A stretch of DNA of 64,000 nt from UBA2336 sp049306095 (GTDB taxonomy: Bacteria > Bacteroidota > Bacteroidia > Cytophagales > Cyclobacteriaceae). Shown here piece after piece: positions 40,521 through 48,962 of this stretch (its first letter is position 1; each line of letters starts with the position of its first letter). A program made the position numbers and the translations under genes. Under the pieces are notes generated by a model. It saw only the letters and a program-made list of their open reading frames with translations, did not search any database and was not told the origin of the DNA. The stretch covers positions 5,586 through 69,585 of the forward strand of contig JBAQPU010000060.1 in assembly GCA_049306095.1 (NCBI GenBank). Direction: 5' to 3'.

Positions 40521-41600
40521 ATGACGGAAAAAATTTATCCTTATAAAACCCTTCACAAGTTTGCACTTACGGTTTTTAAAAAAATTGGTTGCAGAGACGA
40601 GGAAGCGCAGCTTGCCGCGGATGTCCTGATCTCAGCCGATTTGCGGGGCATTGATTCACACGGGCTCGCCAGACTCTCGGGGTATATCAGACTGTGGGAA
40701 GCCAACCGGATTAATGCAACACCGGCTATTAAAATCGTTCACGAATCGCCCAGTACGGCAGTAGTAGATGGCGATGGTGGTTTGGGCTTGGTGGTTGCCC
40801 CCAAAGCCATGCAAATTGCTATTGATAAAGCAAAGCAGTACGGTACCGGCTGGGTTTCTGTTCAACACTCCAATCATTTTGGTATTGCGGGCTATCACGC
40901 CATGATGGCGTTGGAGCATGATATGATCGGCATAGCCATGACCAATGCCAGCCCGTTAGTGGCGCCTACTTTTTCAATTGAGCGATTACTGGGAACCAAC
41001 CCTATCGCTGTGGCCATTCCGGCAAACAAACAGCCCGCTTTCGTGGCCGATATGGCAACAACCACTGCTGCCAACGGCAAGCTTGAAATTTTACAACGGA
41101 AAGGTAAGGAAGCACCGCTTGGGTGGATTCAGAATAAAGAAGGAAACCCCTCAACGAATCCTCACGAATTAAAAGATGGCGGTGCACTTATTCCGCTGGG
41201 CAGCGATTTTGAACATGGCAGTCATAAGGGGTACGGGCTCGGATCAATCGTGGATATTTTTTCCGCTGTTCTTTCAGGCGCCAACTATGGCCCGTGGGTA
41301 CCTCCCTTTGTTAGTTTTTTGGCTCCTCCTGCTGACCCTGTCGGAAAAGGCATTGGTCATTTTTTTGGCGCTATGCGTATTGATGCCTTTCGTCCGGCAG
41401 AGGAATTTAAATCGCACATGGACAATTGGATTACGCGGTTTCGGTCTGCGAAAACAGTTGAAGGGCAACCGAGGGTTTTAATCCCGGGTGATCCGGAACG
41501 AGAGATGAATGAGATCAGGATTAAAGATGGAATTCCGTTGAATCCTAAAGTAGTGGATGATCTGACAGAACTCGGAAAAAAAATGAATCTGAGTTTCTAA
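40521..41600 (+). CDS. Ldh-family (malate/L-sulfolactate type) NAD(P)-dependent oxidoreductase
   Basis: 359 residues. Family motifs: FKKIGCRDEEAQLAADVLISADLRGIDSHGLARL in pieces (DLRGIDSHGLARLSGY, 38-53, with the catalytic His), GGLGLVVAPKAMQIAID, VQHSNHFGIAGYHAM (with the conserved His), MTNASPLVAPTFSIERLLGTNPIAVAIP and FEHGSHKGYGLGSIVDIFSAVLSG. These enzymes reduce 2-oxoacids such as malate, sulfolactate or ureidoglycolate; the substrate cannot be told here. It is a single gene, divergent from the muiA-like gene. No second ATG is near, so the start at 40521 is chosen. Confidence 0.92.
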   Translation: MTEKIYPYKTLHKFALTVFKKIGCRDEEAQLAADVLISADLRGIDSHGLARLSGYIRLWEANRINATPAIKIVHESPSTAVVDGDGGLGLVVAPKAMQIAIDKAKQYGTGWVSVQHSNHFGIAGYHAMMALEHDMIGIAMTNASPLVAPTFSIERLLGTNPIAVAIPANKQPAFVADMATTTAANGKLEILQRKGKEAPLGWIQNKEGNPSTNPHELKDGGALIPLGSDFEHGSHKGYGLGSIVDIFSAVLSGANYGPWVPPFVSFLAPPADPVGKGIGHFFGAMRIDAFRPAEEFKSHMDNWITRFRSAKTVEGQPRVLIPGDPEREMNEIRIKDGIPLNPKVVDDLTELGKKMNLSF

Positions 41601-41607
41601 AGTCGAT

Positions 41608-42192
41608 CTAGAAACTTAATGCACCAACGTTAATACCGGCACGAATTACCCACGGACTGGCATAGGGTAAGTATTCGCCAGGTTTTGGGTCACGATAAGA
41701 AAAGTTATACATCGCCAAAAGGAAAAAACCAGCCTTATCACCGATAGGCTGCATAAATCCGCCTCCTGCCATAAAACTAGTAAACGAATCTCGTTCGGTA
41801 TTTAAATCAGGAAGAATAATACCCTCGTAATTCAAGTACTCATACTCCGTCTGTAAAAAAATACCCTGATAAACAGTGTATCGAAGGAACGGATTAATAC
41901 CAAAATTATTCGTGGCCACATCCTGACCCGGGTAGACATCTTTATATTTTGTATACTGGTAAGTAAGGCCGGTACCCGCTACAAACTTTTTTGTGAAGGC
42001 ATATCCGATTATTGGAGAAAGTGAAATAAAATCCTGATTACTGCCAAAGCTCAATCCTAGGCCACCGCCTGTTACAATTCTCTCTTTGAATGGAACACCC
42101 TCCAGGCTATTTTCATTATTACTTCTTCTGTTTTGTGCTTTTGAAGCGAAAAAAACACCGAACAATACTAAAATAAGTACGGGGATGCGCAT
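41608..42192 (-). CDS. Outer-membrane beta-barrel protein of unknown function
   Basis: 194 residues. Signal peptide about 1-19 (MRIPVLILVLFGVFFASKAQ). The remainder is rich in Tyr, Gly and Phe in alternating pattern (FKERIVTGGGLGLSFGSNQDF, YTVYQGIFLQTEYEYLNYEG, PYASPWVIRAGINVGALSF) consistent with an eight-to-ten-strand barrel, ending in an aromatic residue (F) typical of outer-membrane proteins. No ligand is known. It lies 5 bases after the DivIC-like gene on the same strand. Confidence 0.82.
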   Translation of the reverse strand: MRIPVLILVLFGVFFASKAQNRRSNNENSLEGVPFKERIVTGGGLGLSFGSNQDFISLSPIIGYAFTKKFVAGTGLTYQYTKYKDVYPGQDVATNNFGINPFLRYTVYQGIFLQTEYEYLNYEGIILPDLNTERDSFTSFMAGGGFMQPIGDKAGFFLLAMYNFSYRDPKPGEYLPYASPWVIRAGINVGALSF

Positions 42193-42197
42193 AATTT

Positions 42198-42488
42198 TTA
42201 TTCTTCAACGACAATAAAAATATCTTCGGTATCCTTTTTCATTAAATACTTTTCACGCGCAAATTTTTCAAGTAGTTCACGCGTGCCCATCAGCTCCTCT
42301 TTGTCTTTTTCTACTTCCTTGATTTTCTCAAGATAATACTCCTTTTCTCCCTCCAGCGAGCGCAGCTTGGCGGTTAGTTTGTAACGGGAAACAAAATCGT
42401 TGGAGTCTAAAAACAACATCCACACTAAAAAAATAAGCCCCGCAACGATGTAGAAGTTCCGGAATGCTTTGGGTAGTTTCTTCAACAT
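42198..42488 (-). CDS. Septum formation initiator (DivIC/FtsB-like) protein
   Basis: 96 residues. One transmembrane helix at about 13-28 (NFYIVAGLIFLVWMLF), then a coiled coil (about 40-75: RYKLTAKLRSLEGEKEYYLEKIKEVEKDKEEL) and the motif FAREKYLMKKDTEDIFIVVEE at the C-terminus, which matches the DivIC/FtsB family (ARE+Y+MK+ED). It links to FtsL and FtsQ/DivIB in cell division. It lies downstream of eno, in the eno-divIC order common in Bacteroidetes and Firmicutes. A palindromic repeat fills the eno-divIC gap. Confidence 0.9.
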   Translation of the reverse strand: MLKKLPKAFRNFYIVAGLIFLVWMLFLDSNDFVSRYKLTAKLRSLEGEKEYYLEKIKEVEKDKEELMGTRELLEKFAREKYLMKKDTEDIFIVVEE

Positions 42489-42523
42489 ACGCTTAAAAAA
42501 TGATGACTAAGGTAGGTAATAAA

Positions 42524-42599
42524 GCCACAAGCTCCAAGCAGCAAGCTCCAAGCGAGGGTTGATCACCAACAGCTTACGGCTTGTGGCTTGAAGCTTGCG
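42524..42599. repeat. Imperfect inverted repeat of CAAGCTCCAAGC words
   Basis: Left part (42524-42554) repeats CAAGCTCCAAGC-like words twice; the right part (42571-42599) carries the complement GCTTGTGGCTTGAAGCTTG. It would form a hairpin on the mRNA between eno and the divIC-like gene. Similarity is roughly 75-80 percent, not perfect. Confidence 0.7.
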
Positions 42600-42618
42600 A
42601 CTCTGAGGTCCTTCAAAA

Positions 42619-43896
<1,278 letters not shown>

Positions 43897-43900
43897 AAGG

Positions 43901-43924
43901 ATTTTAGATTTGTGATTTGAGATT
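43901..43924. repeat. Left inverted-repeat arm bracketing the four-helix-bundle gene
   Basis: 24 bases that match the reverse complement of 44297-44320 at 21 positions. The arm abuts the stop of the four-helix-bundle gene (43924) and lies 5 bases from the eno ATG. Confidence 0.8.
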
Positions 43925-44283
43925 TATGATTTAGACTTGGACAACGTTTTTAATGAGGCTGTGAAGATTGCAATAAATTCGTCAGATTCTTTTATAAGGT
44001 TGTTAATTTCTTGATCAGGCTTAAGTAAAGCTACGTCTATTATGAAGGTCAACCAAAAATTACTTTCGTCCGATTCCTCTAAAACAATTTTGATTTTATT
44101 AGCAAAATCAATTTTAGATTTAGCCCTATTAACTTCTCTATAATTGGCAGCAACAGAAGACGAAGATTTTAGCAATTGATAAGTTACTCCTTTTGAAGCT
44201 TCGGTTTTGGGGAGCTTCTCAACAAGTTTAAATACTCGAACGGCAAATTGTCTTGTCCGATTCAGTAGTTCATTCTTGTTCAT
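43924..44283 (-). CDS. Four-helix-bundle protein (23S rRNA intervening-sequence protein family)
   Basis: 119 residues of helical protein with the S23/IVS-protein signature: NRTRQFAVRVFKLVEKLPK (7-25), KGVTYQLLKSSSSVAANYREV (31-51, with the SSSVAANYREA-like core), SKIDFANKIKIVLEESDESNFWL (56-78). The family forms pentameric four-helix bundles. It was named after proteins encoded in 23S rRNA intervening sequences and is related to the accessory Avd protein of diversity-generating retroelements, but neither a rRNA nor a reverse transcriptase is near. The gene is wedged between carA and eno, exactly between two inverted repeat arms, so it may be a foreign insertion in a conserved operon. Confidence 0.9.
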   Translation of the reverse strand: MNKNELLNRTRQFAVRVFKLVEKLPKTEASKGVTYQLLKSSSSVAANYREVNRAKSKIDFANKIKIVLEESDESNFWLTFIIDVALLKPDQEINNLIKESDEFIAIFTASLKTLSKSKS

Positions 44284-44296
44284 ACTTCAATCAAAA

Positions 44297-44320
44297 AATC
44301 TTAATTCAAAAATCTAAAAT
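44297..44320. repeat. Right inverted-repeat arm bracketing the four-helix-bundle gene
   Basis: 24 bases ending in the first base of the carA stop codon (44320-44322). It is the near-complement of 43901-43924 (21 of 24) and uses the same words as the pair at 47901-48000. Confidence 0.8.
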
Positions 44321-45426
44321 CAAGACTTGACCATTTCAAACTGATCTTGTTTGATCATCTCTACAAATTCATCAAACAAATATCGTGAATCATGCGGACC
44401 GGGTGATGCTTCCGGGTGGTACTGAACGGAAAATGCTTTTTTATTTTTAACACGGATACCCATGATTGTGTTATCGTTGAGATGCACATGCGTTACCTCT
44501 ACGTTTTTATTCTTTTCAATATCTTTTTCGCTTACCGCAAAGCCGTGGTTTTGAGAAGTCATCTCACCCAAGCCCGTTAGTAAATTTTTAACCGGATGGT
44601 TTAATCCGCGATGACCGTGGTGCATTTTGTACGTTGATATCCCACACGCCAATGCCAGCAATTGGTGCCCCAGGCAAATTCCAAAGGTTGGCTTATTTGA
44701 TTCCAGCACTTCCTGAACAGTCTTAATCGCATACTTCATCACTGAGGGATCACCAGGACCGTTTGAAATAAAATATCCGTGCGGATCAAATTTTTCCATT
44801 TCCATAAAAGAAGTCTTCGCAGGAAATACTTTCACAAAGCAAGCACGATCGACCAGATTTGTCAGAATACTTTTCTTAATGCCAACATCTAACGCAGCCA
44901 CACGAAACTGAGCTTGAGGATTTCCTACGGTATACGCCTCTTTAGTTGTTACGATGGAAGAAAGTTCCAATCCATCCATCGAGGGCACCTTCTTGATTTC
45001 AGTCTTCATCTGATCTGGCGTGAGTTCAGAAGAAATGAGGGCATTCATTGCACCCTTGCTTCTGATATACCGAACCAGCATCCGTGTATCCAAATCGGCA
45101 ATGCCAACGATACCATGTTTTTCAAGATATTGTTGAAGGCTTTCGCGAGCGGTTAGCCTGCTGAAATCTTCAGAGAAATCATTCACTACCAATCCGCTGA
45201 TTTTTGGTTTGTCTGATTCCTGCTCATGATCCACAGTTCCATAGTTTCCGATGTGGGCTGTAGTGTTTACAATGATCTGCCCGTAATAAGATGGATCGGT
45301 ATAGATTTCCTGGTAGCCGGTCATCCCGGTATTAAAACAAATTTCCCCTCCGGTAGTGCCAATTTTTCCAATCGCAGTTCCCTCTACCAAGAGGCCGTCT
45401 TCAAGAAGTATGTATGCTTTGCTCAC
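44320..45426 (-). CDS. carA: Carbamoyl-phosphate synthase small subunit
   Basis: About 368 residues from the GTG at 45426-45424. An ATG at 45462 is in frame but would place the predicted -7 box inside the coding region. Motifs: an N-terminal small-subunit domain (YILLEDGLLVEGTAIG, CFNTGMTGYQEIYTDPSYYGQI, then LDTRMLVRYIRSKGAMNALIS) and the C-terminal class I amidotransferase with the catalytic cysteine in FGICLGHQLLALA and the His-Glu pair VQYHPEASPGPHDSRYLFD. It hydrolyses glutamine for the large subunit CarB, which is not in this window. The gene follows rplQ and precedes eno, as in relatives. Confidence 0.95.
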   Translation of the reverse strand: MSKAYILLEDGLLVEGTAIGKIGTTGGEICFNTGMTGYQEIYTDPSYYGQIIVNTTAHIGNYGTVDHEQESDKPKISGLVVNDFSEDFSRLTARESLQQYLEKHGIVGIADLDTRMLVRYIRSKGAMNALISSELTPDQMKTEIKKVPSMDGLELSSIVTTKEAYTVGNPQAQFRVAALDVGIKKSILTNLVDRACFVKVFPAKTSFMEMEKFDPHGYFISNGPGDPSVMKYAIKTVQEVLESNKPTFGICLGHQLLALACGISTYKMHHGHRGLNHPVKNLLTGLGEMTSQNHGFAVSEKDIEKNKNVEVTHVHLNDNTIMGIRVKNKKAFSVQYHPEASPGPHDSRYLFDEFVEMIKQDQFEMVKS

Positions 45427-45440
45427 AGTTTTTGGTTTGA

Positions 45441-45448
45441 CAAAATTA
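45441..45448 (-). promoter_or_regulatory. Bacteroidetes -7 box upstream of carA
   Basis: TAATTTTG on the minus strand matches TAnnTTTG, 14 bases upstream of the carA GTG. No TTTG at the -33 position. It supports the GTG start and a separate transcript for carA. Confidence 0.5.
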
Positions 45449-45561
45449 AACTTCCAGCGCATTTACCGGGACTAAACCTGACGATTTTTCATCCCAAACG
45501 ATTGAACGCCCTCTAATCCCAAGGTCTGTGCTCTCATCGGTCAATTTGAAAGTAATCTTTC

Positions 45562-45646
45562 GGTCTGTGAGGACACAGACCAAGGGGGGCTCACATTGGT
45601 AAGGACACAGACCGAGGGAGGGCTCACATTGGTAAGGGCACTGACC
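45562..45646. repeat. Tandem repeat (32-33 bases) with a hairpin, between rplQ and carA
   Basis: A perfect hairpin GGTCTGTG-AGGA-CACAGACC (45562-45581) is followed by two nearly identical units of 32 and 33 bases (45570-45601 and 45602-45634), each starting AGGACACAGACC and ending CTCACATTGGTA, and a partial third (45635-45646). No spacers exist, so it is not CRISPR. It sits just past the rplQ terminator. Confidence 0.8.
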
Positions 45647-45661
45647 TGAAGGACGGAAAAT

Positions 45662-45690
45662 AAAAAAAGGATTGAACTCTCGTCCAATCC
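45662..45690 (-). terminator. Intrinsic terminator of the ribosomal protein supercluster
   Basis: On the minus strand GGATTGGA (45690-45683) pairs with TTCAATCC (45676-45669), eight pairs including one G-T wobble, around a 6-base loop, and is followed by seven T residues (45668-45662). It lies 30 bases after the rplQ stop and is the best terminator in the window. Confidence 0.85.
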
Positions 45691-45719
45691 CTTTAATATT
45701 TAAGTTAATCTGAATCAAC

Positions 45720-46253
45720 TTATTCTTTGTCAGCTTTTTTCGTTGTCTTTTTAGCCGCAGCCTTCTTTGCAGGCTTTTCTTTTGCTTCTGTTGTTTCAGC
45801 AGTTGCCTCAACCTCAGCACCCTCCTTCTTGCCACCTTTGCGGCTTCTGCGGGTTTTAGCCTTCTTCTCAGCACCTTCTTTTGTGTAGAGTGTATTGAAA
45901 TCAACCAGTTCGATCAAGCACATTTCGGCATTGTCACCTAACCGAACATCACCCATCTTAATAATACGGGTGTATCCACCCGGACGATCGCTTATTTTAG
46001 AGGCTACAGAACCGAAAAGTTCTTTAACAGACTCTTTGTTCTGAAGGTACGAGAACACCGTTCTTCTGGAGTGAGTCGTGTCACTCTTTGCTTTGGTCAG
46101 CAAAGGCTCTACATACTTTCTTAATGCTTTCGCCTTAGCAACGGTGGTTGTAATGCGTTTCTCTAAAATTAAGGAAGATGCCATGTTCGACATCAACGCC
46201 TTGCGGTGGCTTGATGTTCTTCCCAAATGATTTACTTTCTTACCGTGTCTCAT
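45720..46253 (-). CDS. rplQ: 50S ribosomal protein L17
   Basis: 177 residues, longer than the usual 120-130. The core (about 1-120) has MRHGKKVNHLGRTSSHRKALM and LITKAKALRKYVEPL-like parts; the tail from about 130 on is highly charged and Ala/Lys-rich (KKAAAKKTTKKADKE at the end), a Bacteroidetes feature that is probably disordered. L17 contacts the 50S surface near the tunnel exit. It is the last gene of the run and is followed by an intrinsic terminator. Confidence 0.97.
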   Translation of the reverse strand: MRHGKKVNHLGRTSSHRKALMSNMASSLILEKRITTTVAKAKALRKYVEPLLTKAKSDTTHSRRTVFSYLQNKESVKELFGSVASKISDRPGGYTRIIKMGDVRLGDNAEMCLIELVDFNTLYTKEGAEKKAKTRRSRKGGKKEGAEVEATAETTEAKEKPAKKAAAKKTTKKADKE

Positions 46254-46266
46254 GATCGCTTATCGC

Positions 46267-47256
46267 TTAATCTTCTTCTAATTTATACTTACCAAGATCC
46301 ATACCGAAGGTAAGGTTCTTCTCGGCAACCAATTGCTCTAATTCGGCTAATGATTTCTTACCGAAGTTTCTGAACTTCATCATGTCAGAAATTTCCAGCT
46401 CAACCAGGTCGCCTAGTGTTTTCACATCCGCTGCTTTTAAGCAGTTGTACGCGCGCACTGAGAGGTCGAGGTCGTGAAGAGGAGTCTTCAACAACTTACG
46501 CATGTGCAACATCTCCTCATCTACCTGTTCAACTTCAGTGTCTTTGCCGGTTTCAAGTTCGATTGATTTATCCGAGAACAGGCGGAAGTGTTGGATCAAA
46601 ATGTGAGCAGCACCTTCCAATGCCTTTTCAGGATGGATAGAACCGTCTGTTTGAATTTCAACCACCAGCTTTTCGTAGTCAGTCTTCTGCTCTACACGGG
46701 TATTTTCCACGCTGTACTTCACATTCTTTACCGGTGTGAAGATGGCATCGATCGGAATGAAACCGAATACCTGTTCAGTCGGTTTGTTTTCTTCTGCTGG
46801 TAAATAACCTCTTCCTTTTTCAAGGGTTAGTTCGATCTCAAAGTGAGCCGATTCATCGAGGTTACAGATTACATGATCAGGATTCAAAACTTCAAAAGCT
46901 GAAGTAAACTTGGCAATATCACTTGCTTTGAACTGCTTTTGCTTCTTGATGTTTACCGTGATTTTGCTTTCGAAGCTATCGGTAACTTTTTTGAAGCGAA
47001 CCATTTTCAGGTTCAAAATAATTTCCGCCACATCCTCCACAACGCCTTCAATCGTTGAGAACTCATGTAACACTCCAGGAATTTTAATGCCCGTAATCGC
47101 ATAGCCTTCTAATGAAGAAAGTAAAATTCTTCTTAGAGCATTACCGATCGTAACACCATATCCTTTTTCAAGCGGTTTAAAGGTAAACGTGCCATGGAAG
47201 TCATCGGATTTCTCCATAACTACCTTATCTGGCATTTGAAATGCTAATATTGACAT
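46267..47256 (-). CDS. rpoA: DNA-directed RNA polymerase alpha subunit
   Basis: 329 residues. The N-terminal assembly domain has GTFTFKPLEKGYGVTIGNALRRILLSSLEGYAI, seen as GYGVTIGNALRRILL (33-47); the C-terminal domain, after the linker near 240, has LDLSVRAYNCLKAADVKTLGDLVELE, and FRNFGKKSLAELEQLV, the DNA- and activator-binding element. It forms the alpha dimer of RNA polymerase. Gene order rpsD-rpoA-rplQ is the standard one. Confidence 0.98.
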   Translation of the reverse strand: MSILAFQMPDKVVMEKSDDFHGTFTFKPLEKGYGVTIGNALRRILLSSLEGYAITGIKIPGVLHEFSTIEGVVEDVAEIILNLKMVRFKKVTDSFESKITVNIKKQKQFKASDIAKFTSAFEVLNPDHVICNLDESAHFEIELTLEKGRGYLPAEENKPTEQVFGFIPIDAIFTPVKNVKYSVENTRVEQKTDYEKLVVEIQTDGSIHPEKALEGAAHILIQHFRLFSDKSIELETGKDTEVEQVDEEMLHMRKLLKTPLHDLDLSVRAYNCLKAADVKTLGDLVELEISDMMKFRNFGKKSLAELEQLVAEKNLTFGMDLGKYKLEED

Positions 47257-47282
47257 ATTCCTTTCTTGATTAAATGTTAGAA

Positions 47283-47888
47283 TTACTTCGAGTACAATTC
47301 AACGATCAACTGCTCGTTGATATTCTCCGGGATATCGGCACGTATCGGCACATGAATTAACTTGCCCGTAAACTCGTTGCCATCCCACTCCAGCCAGCTG
47401 TATTTTTTAACACCTTGAATGGAGAGGCTGTTGGTAATGGATTCTAATGATTTAGAACGCTCACGTACACCTACAATATCGCCAGCCTTCAAGCCGAAAG
47501 ACGGAACGTTTACGATTTCACCGTTAACCGTAATGTGCTTATGCGACACCAACTGACGGGCAGCCCTGCGTGTTGGGGCAATGCCTAAACGGTACACCGT
47601 GTTGTCCAGTCTTGCTTCCAATAACTGAAGCAATACCTCACCGGTCACACCCTTCTTACGTGTTGCCTTATCGAATACCTTGGCGAATTGACGCTCCAAT
47701 AAACCATAGATATACTTAGCCTTCTGCTTCTCGGCCAACTGCGTTGCATATTCAGAAACTTTACGCTTCTTGGTTTTGCCGTGCATGCCGGGGGCGTAGT
47801 TCTTCTTTTGAAGAGCTTTGTTATCACCTAAAATAGGCTCTCCAAATTTTCTCGAGATTCTTGCTCGTGGGCCTGTGTATCGTGCCAT
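47283..47888 (-). CDS. rpsD: 30S ribosomal protein S4
   Basis: 201 residues. The N-terminal MARYTGPRARISRKFGEPIL, the S4 RNA-binding domain (about 95-155: LEARLDNTVYRLGIAPTRRAARQLVSHKHITVNGE) and the end KLIHVPIRADIPENINEQLIVELYSK are all present. It lacks the N-terminal zinc cysteines (the C- form). S4 starts 16S rRNA assembly and in Enterobacteria represses the alpha operon. The upstream gap to rpsK (114 bases) holds an inverted repeat pair. Confidence 0.98.
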   Translation of the reverse strand: MARYTGPRARISRKFGEPILGDNKALQKKNYAPGMHGKTKKRKVSEYATQLAEKQKAKYIYGLLERQFAKVFDKATRKKGVTGEVLLQLLEARLDNTVYRLGIAPTRRAARQLVSHKHITVNGEIVNVPSFGLKAGDIVGVRERSKSLESITNSLSIQGVKKYSWLEWDGNEFTGKLIHVPIRADIPENINEQLIVELYSK

Positions 47889-47900
47889 TTTCTTATTGTT

Positions 47901-48000
47901 GATTTTAGATTTCTGATTTTAGATTTTACTCTTCAATCACCATCATATTTTATTACTACTCGATTCCATATCTTAATTCTAAAATCTGAAATCTTAAATT
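47901..48000. repeat. Inverted pair of the GATTTTAGATTT word repeat between rpsK and rpsD
   Basis: Left arm 47901-47926 and right arm 47975-48000, 26 bases each, are reverse complements at 22 of 26 positions, with a 48-base spacer and no gene. The same words bracket the four-helix-bundle gene at 43901/44320 and occur once at 2356. Confidence 0.85.
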
Positions 48001-48002
48001 GA

Positions 48003-48398
48003 TTATACTCTTCTTTTCTTCGGAGGACGGCAACCATTGTGTGGCAGCGGAGTCTCATCCTTAATCGTGGTTACTTCAATACCTGAATTCTGAATGGTAC
48101 GGATTGCAGACTCACGTCCGGCACCCGGCCCTTTCACGAATACTTCAACCTTGCGCAACCCGAGTTCAAATGCCCTTGTTGAACAATCCTGAGCGGCCAT
48201 TTGTGCAGCATATGGAGTGTTTTTCTTTGAGCCTTTAAAACCCATTTTACCGGCAGAAGCCCAGGTAATTACCTGTCCCGTAGAGTTGGTCATCGAAATT
48301 ACGATGTTGTTGAAAGTAGCCCGGATATGCGCCTGGCCCATTGCTTCAACCACTACTACGCGCTTCTTCGCTTTATCTTTTCTTTTTTCTACAGCCAT
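48003..48398 (-). CDS. rpsK: 30S ribosomal protein S11
   Basis: 131 residues. Conserved stretches: AHIRATFNNIVISMTNSTGQVI, WASAGKMGFKGSKKNTPYAAQMAA, and the end DETPLPHNGCRPPKKRRV. S11 lies in the 30S platform at the mRNA exit. Located between rpsM and rpsD as usual. Confidence 0.98.
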   Translation of the reverse strand: MAVEKRKDKAKKRVVVVEAMGQAHIRATFNNIVISMTNSTGQVITWASAGKMGFKGSKKNTPYAAQMAAQDCSTRAFELGLRKVEVFVKGPGAGRESAIRTIQNSGIEVTTIKDETPLPHNGCRPPKKRRV

Positions 48399-48423
48399 TG
48401 TTCAGCTATTTAGTTTTTAACGA

Positions 48424-48804
48424 TTAACCTTTAGTAACCTTCTTCTTGTTTGCAACCGTCTTACGCTTACCCTTACGGGTACGGGCGTTGTTCTTGGTTG
48501 TTTGTCCACGCACCGGTAATCCTTTGCGGTGACGAAGGCCTCTGTATGAACCGATGTCCATTAGACGCTTGATGCTCAGCTGAATTTCAGAGCGAAGGGT
48601 ACCTTCAACTTTGAAGCTTTCAGCAATAATGGAACGAATTGCATTCGACTCTTCATCACTCCAGTCTTTTGCTTTCTTGTCCCAGTTCACACCTGCTTTG
48701 GTAAGAATGTTCTGAGCTCTTCTGCGGCCAATGCCGAAGATGTAGGTTAAGCTGATCTCACCTCTTTTGTTGTCAGGAATATCGACACCTTGTATCCTTG
48801 CCAT
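48424..48804 (-). CDS. rpsM: 30S ribosomal protein S13
   Basis: 126 residues. Motifs MARIQGVDIPDNKRGEISLTYIFGIGRRRAQNIL (in pieces such as DIPDNKRGEISLTYIFGIG) and SYRGLRHRKGLPVRGQTTKNNARTRKG near the end, with a basic C-terminus. S13 sits in the 30S head and contacts the P-site tRNA. Directly after rpmJ. Confidence 0.98.
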   Translation of the reverse strand: MARIQGVDIPDNKRGEISLTYIFGIGRRRAQNILTKAGVNWDKKAKDWSDEESNAIRSIIAESFKVEGTLRSEIQLSIKRLMDIGSYRGLRHRKGLPVRGQTTKNNARTRKGKRKTVANKKKVTKG

Positions 48805-48808
48805 AGTA

Positions 48809-48925
48809 TTATCCTTGTCTTTGTTTAAACCTTGGATTCTTTTTGTTAATCACATACAGCTTGCCATTTCGTCTGATCACTTTGCAATCAGCGCTGCGCT
48901 TTTTTATGGATGCTTTAACTTTCAT
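48809..48925 (-). CDS. rpmJ: 50S ribosomal protein L36 (zinc-free form)
   Basis: 38 residues: ATG at 48925-48923, TAA at 48811-48809. The sequence follows the L36 pattern (MKVKASIKKRSADCKVIRRN and a basic end NPRFKQRQG) but has only one cysteine, so it is the C- variant without the zinc ribbon. It was found between infA and rpsM, its usual place, and is too short for most ORF filters. Confidence 0.93.
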   Translation of the reverse strand: MKVKASIKKRSADCKVIRRNGKLYVINKKNPRFKQRQG

Positions 48926-48962
48926 TTTGTTCTTCCTTTTTCAGACGCATCATTATGCGTCT

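Noticed and set aside
43924..44283. Diversity-generating retroelement accessory protein (Avd)
   Set aside because: The family relationship is real, but no reverse transcriptase, template repeat or variable repeat was seen within the window.
45562..45646. Possible CRISPR array after rplQ
   Set aside because: Repeats are directly adjacent with no spacers, only 2.3 units exist and no cas genes are in the window.
45446..45904. 152-residue minus-strand frame with CPYQCEP repeats
   Set aside because: It is rplQ read in another frame plus the tandem repeat and the carA start region; it has a Lys/Arg-only N-terminus and no support.
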